A stretch of 64,000 nt of DNA from Alitabrizicola rongguiensis (GCF_021491355.1 NZ_JAKENF010000002.1:248001-312000); one strand, 5' to 3'. Shown: positions 25,828-34,881, counted from the stretch's first letter. Notes: generated by a model not told the origin, from the letters alone. Translations and numbers: made by a program.

Positions 25828-26745
25828 TCAGGCTTTTTCCGGGGCGGGCAGTGCAGCAGGCGTGGACTGCGCCCCTGGCAGGCGGATGCGAAGGCGCTTG
25901 ATGCGGCGGGGATCGGCGTCGATCACCTCGAAGGCCGCTCCGCTTTCGTGCGGCACGATCTCGCCCCGCGCTGGAACGCGGCCGGTCCGCAAGAAAACCA
26001 GCCCGCCGAGTGTGTCGATATCTTCGTCATCCTCGTCTGTGCGCAGGCGCAGACCGGTCGCCTCTTCCAGTTCCTCGAGCGGCGCGCGGGCCTGAGCGAG
26101 ATAGACGCCAGGCTTTTCCATCACCCAGAGCTTTGCATCCGCTTCATCATGCTCGTCGTCGATCTCGCCGATGACCGTCTCGATCAGGTCCTCGATGGTG
26201 ACAAGGCCATCGACACCGCCATATTCGTCGATGACCAGCGCCATGTGGATGCGTTCCTTCTGCATCTTCTGCAGAAGCACGGCAGCCGGCATCGACGGCG
26301 GCACATACAGCACGGGGCGAAGCATCTTGCGCAGGCTGAACCGCCCGTTTCCAGCTCCGAAGCCGTATTGCAGGGCAAGGTCCTTGAGCAGCACGAAGCC
26401 AAGCGGCTTGTCGAGCGTCTCCTTGTAGACCGGCAGACGCGAGAAGCCGTGTTCGCGGAAGACCTCGACCAGTTCATCCTTGCCGATATCCACGGGAACG
26501 GCGGTGATCTCGACCTTGGGGATCATCACGTCATCGACCCGCAGGCGGCGAAGATTGCTCAAGCCTGGTACAGGCGCGGTGGTGACCGCCGGAAGCGCAC
26601 TGTCCTGATCGGAAGGGGCCGCGCCTTCACTGGCCCCGAAGGCACTGAGGATCCGTCCCAGAAGGCCGCGCTGCGGTCCCTCCTGTCCCTCACTCGGGTC
26701 TTCGGCGCCCTGCGCCTCGGATAACCCGTCGTTGCTACTGCCCAT
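25828..26745 (-). CDS. CBS-domain protein of the CorC/TlyC family
   Basis: A cytosolic 305-residue protein without the transmembrane DUF21 domain of the longer family members. It has tandem CBS domains (about 75-195; VDDVMIPKVEITAVP and ALVIDEYGGVDGLVT) and a C-terminal CorC-HlyC domain (about 215-290; DIDTLGGLVF). E. coli CorC/YbeX is linked to magnesium and cobalt efflux and to ribosome metabolism, and like here lies between ybeY and lnt. The ATG at 26745 was chosen for its GGAC ribosome site; ten upstream codons were dropped. Confidence 0.92.
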   Translation of the reverse strand: MGSSNDGLSEAQGAEDPSEGQEGPQRGLLGRILSAFGASEGAAPSDQDSALPAVTTAPVPGLSNLRRLRVDDVMIPKVEITAVPVDIGKDELVEVFREHGFSRLPVYKETLDKPLGFVLLKDLALQYGFGAGNGRFSLRKMLRPVLYVPPSMPAAVLLQKMQKERIHMALVIDEYGGVDGLVTIEDLIETVIGEIDDEHDEADAKLWVMEKPGVYLAQARAPLEELEEATGLRLRTDEDDEDIDTLGGLVFLRTGRVPARGEIVPHESGAAFEVIDADPRRIKRLRIRLPGAQSTPAALPAPEKA

Positions 26746-26802
26746 CTGTCCTTTCCTGACTGTCAGCCAGGGCACCCTGCCCCGCCGGTAAGATTGAGCC
26801 CG

Positions 26803-27318
26803 TCAATATGGGTCGGCGACCCCGAGTCTGGCAAGTGCGGCGATTTCCGTCGCCTCCATCAACTCCGCATCGGCCTCGTCGATATGATCATAGCCCAGAA
26901 GATGCAGTACCGCATGAACCACAAGATGAGTCACATGGGCCGCCATCGGCTTTCCCTGCTCGACCGCTTCCCGTTCGCAGGTTTCCCAGGCTATGGCGAT
27001 GTCGCCCAGTTCCTCTGGGTCGTCTGGCTCGCCCGGGTCGGGAACGTCTGGGCGCAGACCAGGTTCATCGGCACCTCGTTCCTCTGACGGCCAGGACAGC
27101 ACGTTGGTCGGCTTGCCCTTCTGGCGGAATTCTCCGTTCAACTCGGCTATGCGCGCGTCATCGCAGCCCATCACGCAGAGGGTGAAGCCCTCGGGGCGAA
27201 GGCCCAGTTCGGCGAAGGCGGCGCGGGCGGCGGCTTCGGCCCGCGCTGGAAGGTCGATCGCCTCCCAACGCGGGTCTTCGATTACGGTGTCAACCAGAGG
27301 CTCCATCGTCGCGCTCAT
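26803..27318 (-). CDS. ybeY: Endoribonuclease YbeY
   Basis: YbeY is a zinc-dependent RNase for 16S rRNA 3'-end maturation and ribosome quality control. The zinc motif H-x3-H-x5-H appears as HLVVHAVLHLLGYDH near residue 140. Other family features are the N-terminal VIEDPRW and FRQKGKPTNVLSWP. The stretch at about 90-110 is unusually acidic and Pro-rich (DVPDPGEPDDPEE). The ATG at 27318 has GAGG close upstream; the ATG at 27306 is a plausible alternative. Either start overlaps phoH. Confidence 0.93.
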   Translation of the reverse strand: MSATMEPLVDTVIEDPRWEAIDLPARAEAAARAAFAELGLRPEGFTLCVMGCDDARIAELNGEFRQKGKPTNVLSWPSEERGADEPGLRPDVPDPGEPDDPEELGDIAIAWETCEREAVEQGKPMAAHVTHLVVHAVLHLLGYDHIDEADAELMEATEIAALARLGVADPY

Positions 27319-28309
27319 ACGCCTCGATGATCCGGGCGACAAGCGGATGGCGCACCACGTCCTTGGCGGTGAAGTAGTTGAAGCTCACCCCCGTCACGCC
27401 CTTCAGCAGCCGCTCCGCATCGGCCAGGCCACTCGCCGTGCCGCGCGGCAGGTCGATCTGGGTGCGGTCGCCGGTGATGACCATGCGGCTGCCCTCGCCC
27501 AGACGGGTCAGGAACATCTTCATCTGCATGGTCGTGGCGTTCTGAGCCTCGTCGAGCACGACGAAGGCGTTCGACAGCGTCCGGCCACGCATGAAGGCCA
27601 GAGGCGCGATCTCGATCCGCTTTTCCTCCATCAGCTTCTGGACCTGCTTCTGCGGCAGGAAGTCGTTCAGCGCGTCGTAGAGCGGCTGCATGTAGGGATC
27701 GACCTTTTCCTTCATGTCGCCGGGCAGGAAGCCCAGACGCTCGCCCGCCTCGACGGCGGGGCGGCTGAGGATGATCTTGTCCACATGCCCGCCGATGAAC
27801 AGCGTCACGCCGACGGCGACGGCGAGATAGGTCTTGCCGGTGCCGGCCGGACCGATGCCAAAGGCCAGCTCGTGGTCGAACAGGTTCGCCACATAAGCCT
27901 TCTGCGCTTCGGTGCGCGGCTCGACCGACTTCCGCCGGGTCCGCAGTTCGTATTTGCCGCCGGTGAACATCTCCATCTGTTCCAGCTCGGTCCCTTGCGC
28001 CTCGCGCATGGCGCGCCCGATCCGCAGGGCGCCATCCACGTCGCCTGCGACGACCGACTTGCCACCTTCGAGCCGGGCATAAAGCGACCGCAGCACTGCC
28101 GCCGCCTGCTCCCTCGCGCCCTTGTCCCCGATGACCGCCAGCCTGTTTCCGCGTCTGAGAATGTGAACCCCGGTCTGGTGCTCGATCTGGGCGAGGTTGC
28201 GGTCAAACTCGCCGCACAGCTCGATCAACAAACGATTGTCGGGGAATTCCAGAAGAGTTTCGATGATGTCTTCCGCGGCTGTCGGGGGGGTCAGAGCGCT
28301 TAGGCCCAA
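27290..28309 (-). CDS. PhoH-like ATPase
   Basis: A 339-residue PhoH/YbeZ-type NTPase. The P-loop is GPAGTGKTYLAVAVG (about 137-151). Walker B is FVVLDEAQNATTMQMK, followed by LGEGSRMVITGD. An N-terminal KH-like region (about 20-100) is typical of YbeZ, which partners YbeY. The start codon is TTG at 28309 with a strong AAGGAG six to seven bases upstream; no earlier in-frame ATG fits. The gene overlaps ybeY, matching the widely conserved phoH-ybeY pair. Confidence 0.94.
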   Translation of the reverse strand: MGLSALTPPTAAEDIIETLLEFPDNRLLIELCGEFDRNLAQIEHQTGVHILRRGNRLAVIGDKGAREQAAAVLRSLYARLEGGKSVVAGDVDGALRIGRAMREAQGTELEQMEMFTGGKYELRTRRKSVEPRTEAQKAYVANLFDHELAFGIGPAGTGKTYLAVAVGVTLFIGGHVDKIILSRPAVEAGERLGFLPGDMKEKVDPYMQPLYDALNDFLPQKQVQKLMEEKRIEIAPLAFMRGRTLSNAFVVLDEAQNATTMQMKMFLTRLGEGSRMVITGDRTQIDLPRGTASGLADAERLLKGVTGVSFNYFTAKDVVRHPLVARIIEAYERDDGASG

Positions 28310-28439
28310 GGACGACTCCTTCTGTTTCGAGGGCTGTCACCTGAAGTGTGCGAGTCTCTGGACCCGCTGGCAAGAAAAATGGCCGAGAAAGATGACAGTT
28401 CTGCGGCAGCTGCCTCTCAAACGGGCAGAATTGTCACGC

Positions 28440-28470
28440 TACAAAATGGGGCGCACCTGCCGAGCGCCCC
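28440..28470 (-). terminator. Rho-independent terminator after the ompA-lipoprotein pair
   Basis: On the minus strand a GGGGCGC/GCGCCCC stem with a 9-base loop is followed directly by ATTTTGT. It lies about 35 bases past the lipoprotein stop and about 130 bases before the phoH start, so it should end the ompA-lipoprotein transcript and insulate phoH. The U-tract is short. Confidence 0.55.
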
Positions 28471-28506
28471 CAATGCTGGTAGCATGCTGTCGGAACCCGC
28501 TATGGG

Positions 28507-28836
28507 TCAGTTCGGCAATATGTCGGGGAAGCTGTTTGCGCGGGGATCGCCATAGACATAGCCCGGCTTGCCATGACAGACCGGCAAGCCCGAGACCGGA
28601 TCGTGGCGCCGACCTGCATAACCTTCGGCGCCGTCGTCGATGATCCAGGCCTGGCAGCCGTCGGGATCGACCGCAACGGCGGCCTGCTTCTGAGTCAATG
28701 GCTTACGGTCGATGATCCAGGTGTCGCGGCCCTGCGCGAGCAGCGGCAGTGGTTCGGTTCCGGTCACGTCGACGGTAGGCGCGCAGGCGGAAAGGACGGG
28801 TCCGAGAGTGAGAAGGGCAAGAACACGGATATGCAT
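28507..28836 (-). CDS. Small lipoprotein sharing a domain with the adjacent OmpA protein
   Basis: A 109-residue predicted lipoprotein. The signal peptide ends in the lipobox LSAC (Cys at about 18). The mature part contains DPDGCQAWIIDDGAEGY and, about 18 residues on, LPVC. The upstream OmpA-family protein carries the same pattern (DPDGCMHWWADGGLEGY, then KPVC), so the two proteins share a small two-cysteine domain. The genes are 2 bases apart and clearly co-transcribed. The role is probably in the outer membrane or periplasm near peptidoglycan, but this is only inferred from the partner. Confidence 0.8.
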   Translation of the reverse strand: MHIRVLALLTLGPVLSACAPTVDVTGTEPLPLLAQGRDTWIIDRKPLTQKQAAVAVDPDGCQAWIIDDGAEGYAGRRHDPVSGLPVCHGKPGYVYGDPRANSFPDILPN

Positions 28837-28838
28837 CG

Positions 28839-29441
28839 TCACCACCTGTAGCAGATCACTTCGACACGGCGGTTCTGTTGCATTCCCGCAGCCGTCGAGT
28901 TGGTGGCAACCGGTGCCGTTTCGCCAAAGCCGATCTGTCGCTCGACCACCACACCGTTGGCCTTTGCCACCGCTGCCACCGAGGCAGCGCGGCGCTCCGA
29001 AAGTTTCTGGTTGTAGGAGTAGGTGGCGCGAGAATCGGTATGGCCATAGACCGCGACGCCGAACACGTCGACCGACTGGAAGAAGCGGTTGAGCCGTTGA
29101 CGCGCGGCAGGGGTCAGCTTGGCGCTGTCTGTCTCGAACAGGGTGTCGGTATTTTCGACAAAGCAGGTGTTCTGCTTCAGGCAGACAGGCTTACCCGTCT
29201 TGGGGTTCACTCGGTCGATCATGTAGCCTTCGAGGCCGCCATCGGCCCACCAGTGCATGCAGCCATCGGGATCAACCCAGATGCCCCAATCGATGCGGGC
29301 GACGGGTTTGCCGCGTGCGGCGGCGGCTTCTGCAGGCGAGTACGGGGTGGCTTGTGCAGGGGAGGAGATCCCCTGCACAAGCACCATGGCCGAAAAAAGG
29401 GCCACAAAGCACAAGCGTGCGATGGAAAAATGCTTTTCCAC
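28839..29441 (-). CDS. OmpA-family peptidoglycan-binding protein
   Basis: A 200-residue exported protein. It has a signal peptide (to about residue 31), a central two-cysteine domain (DPDGC about 56, PVC about 85) and a C-terminal OmpA-like domain (about 95-200) with VAVYGHTDSRATYSYNQKLS and the ending NRRVEVICY. The Asp and Arg that bind diaminopimelate in OmpA domains appear as the Asp of TDSRA and in NRRVEV. No beta-barrel region is present, so it resembles soluble or anchored Pal-type proteins. It is paired with a small lipoprotein that repeats its central domain. Confidence 0.88.
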   Translation of the reverse strand: MEKHFSIARLCFVALFSAMVLVQGISSPAQATPYSPAEAAAARGKPVARIDWGIWVDPDGCMHWWADGGLEGYMIDRVNPKTGKPVCLKQNTCFVENTDTLFETDSAKLTPAARQRLNRFFQSVDVFGVAVYGHTDSRATYSYNQKLSERRAASVAAVAKANGVVVERQIGFGETAPVATNSTAAGMQQNRRVEVICYRW

Positions 29442-29619
29442 TGCAACAACTCTCCTTCAAATTACTTGTACAGAGCCCCCGGTCGTTAGGATTGGTTAAC
29501 GCAGCAGCGCGTGTCCAGAAAATACCGGATTGCGGCCACATTCCTGCCCCAATCGATACGCGTTCGCGGATCAATGCGGCGTGCCGGCTTGAATCATTGC
29601 CGAGCCGGAAACAGACCCA

Positions 29620-30924
29620 TCAGAGGCGCGCTCCGGCCAGCGAGTTCGGGGCAGAGGCGGTGATTCGTACCCGCACCAGTTCGCCCACCTTCGCCTCGGG
29701 GTCGGCGACGTGCACGGCATGCAGATGGTCCGACTTGCCGACCATCTGGCCTGGCAGGCGACCGGGCTTCTCGTACAGCACGCCGACCTCGCGTCCGACC
29801 ATCGCGGCCTGCGCCGCGCGCTGCTGGTCTGTGATGAGCGCCTGCAGCGCCTGTAGCCGCGCGTCGGCCAGTTCGCCATCGATCGGGGTCTTTTCAGCGG
29901 CGGGCGTGCCGGGGCGGGCCGAGTACTTGAAACTGAAGGCTGCACCGAAGCCGACCGCGCGGATCAGATCCATCGTCGCGTCGAAATCCGCATCCGTCTC
30001 ACCGGGGAACCCCACGATGAAGTCAGACGACAACAGGATGTCGGGCCGAGCCGCGCGGATGCGCTCCACCAGCCGAAGATAGGCCTCGGCCGTGTGCTTG
30101 CGGTTCATCGCCTTCAGGATGCGGTCGGAGCCCGATTGCACCGGCAAGTGCAGGTAAGGCATGAGTTTTTCCACATCGCCATGCGCGGCGATCAGGTCGT
30201 CCGACATATCGTTCGGATGCGAGGTGGTGTAGCGGATGCGGTCGAGACCGTCGATCGCGGCAAGCTCCCGCACCAGCCGGGCCAGCGTCCAGTCCTGACC
30301 GTGATAGGCATTGACGTTCTGGCCAAGGAGGGTGATCTCGCGCACGCCGCGCTCGACCAGGGCGCGGGCCTCCGCCATCAGGCGGGCGGGGTCGCGGCTG
30401 ACTTCGGCGCCGCGTGTATAGGGCACCACGCAGAAGGCGCAGAACTTGTCGCAGCCCTCCTGCACGGTCAGAAAGGCGGTCGGCGCCGCCCTGCCCTTGC
30501 GCTGCGGCAGGTGGTCGAACTTGTCCTCGGGCGGAAAGTCGGTGTCGACGGCGCGCTGCCCCTCGCCCAGCTTTTCCATCATCTGCGGCAGGCGATGATA
30601 GGCCTGCGGGCCGACGACCAGATCGACCAGCGGCATCCGGCGCAGGATCTCCTCGCCCTCGGCCTGTGCGACACAGCCGGCGACGCCGATCTTGAGGTCC
30701 GGCTTGGCGGCCTTGAGCGGCTTCAGGCGGCCGAGGTCGGAATAGACCTTTTCCGCCGCCTTCTCTCGGATATGGCAGGTGTTGAGCAGCACCATATCCG
30801 CCTCTTCGGCGATCTCCGTGGTGACATAGCCCTCGGCGCCGAGGGCCTCGGCCATGCGCTCGCTGTCATAGACGTTCATCTGACAGCCATAGGTCTTGAT
30901 GAAGAGCTTCTTGACCTCGGTCAT
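29620..30924 (-). CDS. miaB: tRNA-2-methylthio-N6-dimethylallyladenosine synthase
   Basis: MiaB is a radical-SAM methylthiotransferase that converts i6A37 to ms2i6A37 in tRNAs reading UNN codons. The 434 residues include the N-terminal UPF0004 domain with cysteines in [22 protein letters not shown] and GVAGCVAQ. The radical-SAM motif is CDKFCAFC (about 155-162), and a C-terminal TRAM domain carries a [13 protein letters not shown] segment. The first 10 residues and length match the family. It is monocistronic here. Confidence 0.96.
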   Translation of the reverse strand: MTEVKKLFIKTYGCQMNVYDSERMAEALGAEGYVTTEIAEEADMVLLNTCHIREKAAEKVYSDLGRLKPLKAAKPDLKIGVAGCVAQAEGEEILRRMPLVDLVVGPQAYHRLPQMMEKLGEGQRAVDTDFPPEDKFDHLPQRKGRAAPTAFLTVQEGCDKFCAFCVVPYTRGAEVSRDPARLMAEARALVERGVREITLLGQNVNAYHGQDWTLARLVRELAAIDGLDRIRYTTSHPNDMSDDLIAAHGDVEKLMPYLHLPVQSGSDRILKAMNRKHTAEAYLRLVERIRAARPDILLSSDFIVGFPGETDADFDATMDLIRAVGFGAAFSFKYSARPGTPAAEKTPIDGELADARLQALQALITDQQRAAQAAMVGREVGVLYEKPGRLPGQMVGKSDHLHAVHVADPEAKVGELVRVRITASAPNSLAGARL

Positions 30925-31058
30925 GGCCCGGCGATCCCCTGGTTCAAGCAGAGGCTTCTACACGACGCGCAGCCTCCTTCGCAACCATGCGGGGTTGCAT
31001 TGACCAAAGCCTTCACCGAATCTGCCGCAAACTGACGGCAGGGGGCAGGAATTCGATC

Positions 31059-31937
31059 GTGAACAGGGGCAGGCATGCATCGCTCGAGCGTTACCTTGCG
31101 CAGGCCGGTGCGGCCCTGTCACGCGGACCGACGGCGCTGATCCTGGCTGAAGACGCCGTCGAGGTGGGGACGACGTTGCGCCATCATCTGGCGGCCGGCT
31201 TCAGGGAAGTCGTTCTGCTCGCCCACCCCGACCTGCTGGTTGATCCGACGGTCGAGGCGCAGGTCTCGCGCGTCGATTTCGACGTCTATGCCGAGGATGC
31301 GCTTGTCGCGGCGGTCAACCTGATGATCCCCGCGGTGGCGGGGGCGTGGCTCTACTACGGCTACAATGCCGAATACCTCTTCTATCCGTTCTGCGAGACC
31401 CGCAATGTCCGCGAACTGATCGCTTTCAATTTCGAAGAGCGGCGCAATGCCTTCGTCAGTTTCGTGATCGACCTTTACGCCGGCGATCTGGCGCAATTCC
31501 CGAATGCCGTGTCGCTGGAAGAGGCGATGCTGGACCGGACGGGCTACTACGCCCTCCAGCGCAAGGACGAAGCGGCGGGCTGGGCGGCCAAGGACCGGCA
31601 GATGGACTTCTACGGCGGTCTGCGCTGGCGCTTCGAGGAACATGTGCCCTGGACGAAGCGCAAGATCGACAGGATCGCGCTGTTCAGGGCCGCGCCCGAC
31701 TTGCGGCTTCGGCCCGACTTCACCTTCACCGACGAAGAATACAACACCTACCAGTGCCAGTGGCATCACAACGTGACCACGGCCATCTGTTCGTTCCGCA
31801 CCGCCAAGGCGCTCAAGGCCAACCCGAGTTCCCGATATGACATCCCGACCTTTCTCTGGCGGAACTCGATCCCCTTCGAATGGCAATCCCGGCAGTTGAT
31901 GGATCTTGGCCTGATGGAACCGGGCCAGTGGTTCTAG
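31059..31937 (+). CDS. Conserved protein of unknown function, possibly glycosyltransferase-like
   Basis: A soluble 292-residue protein that I do not recognise with certainty. The N-terminal part (LILAEDAVEVGTTLRHHL and REVVLLAHPDLLVD) has the beta-alpha alternation of a nucleotide-sugar-binding fold. The centre is aromatic-rich (YYGYNAEYLFYPFCETRNVR), which recalls family-2-like glycosyltransferases of Rhodobacterales. The GTG at 31059 was preferred for its AGGA at 8-9 bases; an ATG at 30987 would add 24 residues of poor quality. It converges on the HTH regulator gene with a 4-base gap. Confidence 0.68.
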   Translation: MNRGRHASLERYLAQAGAALSRGPTALILAEDAVEVGTTLRHHLAAGFREVVLLAHPDLLVDPTVEAQVSRVDFDVYAEDALVAAVNLMIPAVAGAWLYYGYNAEYLFYPFCETRNVRELIAFNFEERRNAFVSFVIDLYAGDLAQFPNAVSLEEAMLDRTGYYALQRKDEAAGWAAKDRQMDFYGGLRWRFEEHVPWTKRKIDRIALFRAAPDLRLRPDFTFTDEEYNTYQCQWHHNVTTAICSFRTAKALKANPSSRYDIPTFLWRNSIPFEWQSRQLMDLGLMEPGQWF

Positions 31938-31941
31938 CCGG

Positions 31942-32802
31942 TCAGGCGGGATTCATCCGCAGAAGCGACATCTGCCCCTCCTGTGGGGTATTCGTCACGG
32001 TGACCTGACGCACCAACGCCTCGCGGACATCGGCGGGCACCTCGGCGCCGTCCGCGAAGGGATCGAAGTCCTGCGCGCGGTTGAAATCGGCAACGTCCTG
32101 CGCTTCGTCGCCGGTCACCGGCCCGACCCGGTCCATCACGAAGGGCGAGACGGTCGGCACCATCATCCCGTCCGAAGGGCCCATCAGGAGGCCGGTGATC
32201 CGCCGTGCCGCCGGCTGCTGGCCGGGATTGGTGACCATGAACACCATCGCCTGATAGCGCTGCTCGGCGAACTGGATGTAGAGGCGGTTCATCAGCAGAA
32301 GCGCCCAGCCGCCGAATTCGAATCCGTTGGCGCCGTAGCGCGCCTCGATCAGCCCGTCCTTCGGCCGCAGCATCAGCGCCATGCGCACGACCCGCCCCGG
32401 CTGGGTGAAGGACCAGTAGTACATGCTGTAGTGGCCGAAATACTCGACCCCCCGCCGCGCGGTTTCGTTGCGGGCATCCTCAATCGCGTTGAACGGCAGG
32501 ACAATCCCCCCCGGTGTCGACGAATTCGCGGCTGGTGCCGCGGAAAGGGCACCCACGCCCAGCACGGCAAGAAAGGCAGCGGGCGGCGCTTCGAAGCTCA
32601 GGGTCGAGAAGCCCGGCCGTAGGCGGGCGATCTCGGCCCCGATCCGGCTGAGATTGTGCCCGCTCGGGGCGACGCGCCCTGAAAGCCAGCGTGACACCAC
32701 CGACTTGTCAACCCCGACTGCGGCACCAAGCGCGGCGGGCGAAAGGTTCACCACCTTGAGGGCAAGCTTCAGCCGCCCCGCGAAATCACTGGGTACGTCC
32801 AT
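31942..32802 (-). CDS. XRE-type HTH regulator with C-terminal sensor-like domain
   Basis: A 286-residue protein. The N-terminal helix-turn-helix (about 8-60; LSPAALGAAVGVDKSVVSRW) resembles the Cro/C1 fold. A hydrophobic stretch follows at about 73-92 (FLAVLGVGALSAAPAA), possibly a membrane anchor. The remaining 190 residues contain repeated aromatic segments (YFGHYSMYYWSFTQPG) and are otherwise unassigned. The ATG at 32802 has GGAG 6 bases upstream; 20 upstream codons were rejected. It is divergent from the small membrane gene at 32970, suggesting autoregulation of a shared promoter. Confidence 0.75.
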   Translation of the reverse strand: MDVPSDFAGRLKLALKVVNLSPAALGAAVGVDKSVVSRWLSGRVAPSGHNLSRIGAEIARLRPGFSTLSFEAPPAAFLAVLGVGALSAAPAANSSTPGGIVLPFNAIEDARNETARRGVEYFGHYSMYYWSFTQPGRVVRMALMLRPKDGLIEARYGANGFEFGGWALLLMNRLYIQFAEQRYQAMVFMVTNPGQQPAARRITGLLMGPSDGMMVPTVSPFVMDRVGPVTGDEAQDVADFNRAQDFDPFADGAEVPADVREALVRQVTVTNTPQEGQMSLLRMNPA

Positions 32803-32969
32803 TTTAGGCTCCGCCCACGGCACCAGTGCCGTCTTTCCCCGGGCTCGTGCAACAGAATGCAACAGGGTGACCGGCGGTGCAACCGCGCACCGGGCGATGC
32901 AACGGACAAGTCCACCGCCCCAAGGTAAACCTGACCTTACGTAAGATGTGACGAAAGAAGAGTAAGCCC

Positions 32970-33245
32970 ATGACGCCGACGATGCAGGACAGGATGTCTG
33001 TCAGCTATCACCTCACCGCGCTTGAAAAGCAGTTCGGCCCGGCCAGCGAAGCCTCGGCGCGGACCCGACACCGCATCGCTGCAGCCGCCGCTCGCGGCGC
33101 CCGGCGCGGCCGTCAGCGGATGCGGTGGGATATCGCCTCGGTCGCTGTCGGCGCCTTCTTCGTGATGGCCTTCGTAACGGCTGGGACCCTGGCGGCGCAA
33201 TCGTACCAGAGCCTGTCGCACAGCCTGAACGTGAAAGCACCGTAA
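32970..33245 (+). CDS. Small single-pass membrane protein
   Basis: A 91-residue product with a basic N-terminal half, alanine-rich around residues 37-45 and with an RRGRQR cluster, then one hydrophobic helix at about 55-76 (VAVGAFFVMAFVTAGTLAA). An AAGAAGAG purine stretch lies about 7 bases before the ATG. It is transcribed away from the HTH regulator. No family is recognised. A frame of similar length runs on the opposite strand, but its composition is less protein-like. Confidence 0.5.
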   Translation: MTPTMQDRMSVSYHLTALEKQFGPASEASARTRHRIAAAAARGARRGRQRMRWDIASVAVGAFFVMAFVTAGTLAAQSYQSLSHSLNVKAP

Positions 33246-33378
33246 CGGCTATTCGGTCCAGGATTTTTCAGGAAGCCCTTTCTAACACACATTGCCGACC
33301 GTCCCAAATGGCGGCGGAGGCAAGACGAGACGGCCGGACCACCGCACTTTCCCCAGGCGGTCCGCACATTGCCGTGAC

Positions 33379-33421
33379 GGGGGTCCGATCCCGAAAGGAA
33401 CGGACCCCCGGGCCCCTTTTT
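33379..33421 (+). terminator. Candidate terminator between the small membrane gene and the DUF1127 gene
   Basis: A 9-base perfect stem, GGGGGTCCG/CGGACCCCC (33379-33387 and 33401-33409), is followed after a short GC stretch by five T residues at 33417-33421. The 7-8 base gap between stem and U-run is longer than usual, so termination may be partial. Confidence 0.4.
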
Positions 33422-33463
33422 CCATCCAAGGCAGCGCCGCCTGCCGAATACATGAGACCAGAC

Positions 33464-33718
33464 ATGACATTTTCGACCTATGCGCCCGCCAACCGGCCGG
33501 ACAGCCTGATCTTCCGCCTTCCCCCACATCGGTTTTCGATCGCGACATTCGTCATCGAGTTGCTGATCGACGCGGCGCGGGCCCGCCAGGAGCGCCGCTC
33601 GATCCGGGCGCTGGCCCGAATGGACCGGCACATGCTGCGCGATCTGGGTATGGAAGCCGACGTGCTTGACCGGATGGCCGACACGTCGATCCCGGCGGCC
33701 CCGCGCCACCCCTTCTAG
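33464..33718 (+). CDS. DUF1127 domain protein
   Basis: An 84-residue protein ending in the DUF1127 pattern: Arg-rich helix RARQERRSIRALARMD, then RHMLRDLGMEADVLDRM. Short DUF1127 proteins of alphaproteobacteria influence RNA turnover and phosphate/carbon storage and often act through Arg-mediated RNA binding; which of these applies here is unknown. The ATG at 33464 has only a weak GAG ribosome site, and an ATG four codons upstream is possible. It converges on irr with an 8-base gap. Confidence 0.78.
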   Translation: MTFSTYAPANRPDSLIFRLPPHRFSIATFVIELLIDAARARQERRSIRALARMDRHMLRDLGMEADVLDRMADTSIPAAPRHPF

Positions 33719-33726
33719 GGCGCGCC

Positions 33727-34143
33727 TCAGGCGCGGCGCAGGCGGATCACCACGTCGACCCGCGCCACTTCCATGCCCTCCGGAGCGGAGGGCAGGCCCA
33801 CGATCTTGAGTTGTTCAGCGGGGGCGTCAGTCAGTTCGCCCCGCTCTTCCCAATAGAAATGTGGATGGTCGTCGACCCGCGTGTCGAAATAGCTGCGATG
33901 GCCGTCCACCGTTACTTCCTGCATCAGCCCCGCGTCGCAGAACGCGCGCAGCGTGTTGTAGACGGTGGCAAGGCTTACGCGCTCGCCCGCCTCGAGGCTT
34001 GCCGCATAGAGGCCTTCGGCCGTGACATGCCGGTCCTCACCATCGCCAACCAACAACTGAGCGAGGGCCATCCGCTGGCGCGTGGGCCGCAGCCCCCCGC
34101 GCATCAGCCAGTTGGCGCTTCTGTCGATGCTCATGTCGTTCAT
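33727..34143 (-). CDS. irr: Iron response regulator Irr (Fur family)
   Basis: A 138-residue Fur-family repressor. The DNA-binding domain spans about 1-80 (LRPTRQRMALAQLL and the recognition helix RVSLATVYNTLRAF). The dimerisation part has SYFDTRVDDHPHFYWEERGELTD, in which the Fur-type HHDH is replaced by the Irr-type HPHFY. Irr represses or activates iron genes according to heme or Fe-S status. Placement divergent from fabA is a known Rhodobacterales arrangement. The ATG at 34143 lacks a strong SD; a second ATG three codons later is possible. Confidence 0.88.
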   Translation of the reverse strand: MNDMSIDRSANWLMRGGLRPTRQRMALAQLLVGDGEDRHVTAEGLYAASLEAGERVSLATVYNTLRAFCDAGLMQEVTVDGHRSYFDTRVDDHPHFYWEERGELTDAPAEQLKIVGLPSAPEGMEVARVDVVIRLRRA

Positions 34144-34175
34144 TCGATGCCCGTCCGGTGCACATTCTTTGCTGA

Positions 34176-34205
34176 TATATAGGGCTCCTGACGCGCGGAA
34201 TCCAA
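34176..34205 (-). promoter_or_regulatory. Candidate sigma-70 promoter of irr
   Basis: On the minus strand TTGGAT (34205-34200) is separated by 18 bases from TATATA (34181-34176), which lies about 32 bases before the irr ATG. Both hexamers are close to consensus, which is unusual in this GC-rich sequence. Confidence 0.45.
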
Positions 34206-34349
34206 ACGAATTGATCCGACGAAGCCCCATGCCGGATCGTCGCCCCCCGGCGGGCGCCCTTGCAACAGCTTCCGTGCCGATGCTACGGAGAGGCTGAAAC
34301 ATGCCGAAACACGGCGTGACCGCCAGCGAAGCCAAGGAGAGATCGGCGC

Positions 34350-34859
34350 ATGTCCCCCTACCCCAATTCCTTCGACCGGGACGAGCTGCTGAAATGCGCG
34401 CGGGGTGAGCTGTTCGGGCCGGGCAATGCCCAATTGCCTGAGCCGCCGATGCTGATGATGGACCGCATCACCGAAATCAGCGAGGACGGCGGCGAGCATG
34501 GCAAAGGCCATGTCGTGGCCGAGTTCGACATCCATCCCGACCTGTGGTTCTTCGCCTGCCACTTCCCCGGCAACCCGATCATGCCCGGCTGCCTCGGCCT
34601 TGACGGCCTGTGGCAGCTGACCGGCTTCAACCTGGGCTGGCGCGGCTGGGAAGGGCGCGGCTATGCGCTTGGCGTGGGCGAGGTCAAGCTGACCGGGATG
34701 GTCCGCCCTGACCGCAAGCTTCTGCGCTACTACGTCGATTTCACCAAAGCCATCCAGACCCGCCGCCTGACCATGGGCGTGGCTGACGGTCGCGTCGAAG
34801 CGGACGGCGAAGTGATTTATCTTGTCAAGGACATGAAGGTCGCGCTGTCCGCCAGCTGA
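34350..34859 (+). CDS. fabA: 3-hydroxydecanoyl-ACP dehydratase/isomerase
   Basis: FabA dehydrates 3-hydroxydecanoyl-ACP and isomerises it to the cis-3 intermediate, starting anaerobic unsaturated fatty-acid synthesis. The 169 residues include the catalytic His in [19 protein letters not shown] (about 70-88) and the Asp in the same helix (LGLDGLWQL). AAGGAGAG lies 8 bases before the ATG. It is followed by fabB 22 bases later and fabI, forming one operon divergent from irr. Confidence 0.97.
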   Translation: MSPYPNSFDRDELLKCARGELFGPGNAQLPEPPMLMMDRITEISEDGGEHGKGHVVAEFDIHPDLWFFACHFPGNPIMPGCLGLDGLWQLTGFNLGWRGWEGRGYALGVGEVKLTGMVRPDRKLLRYYVDFTKAIQTRRLTMGVADGRVEADGEVIYLVKDMKVALSAS

Positions 34860-34881
34860 TCTTACCGCAAGGAGTACGCCT

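Noticed and set aside
32937-33221. A 94-codon minus-strand frame opposite the small membrane protein
   Set aside because: Poor composition and no ribosome site; the plus strand has a clean membrane helix. Confidence in the plus-strand gene is itself only moderate.
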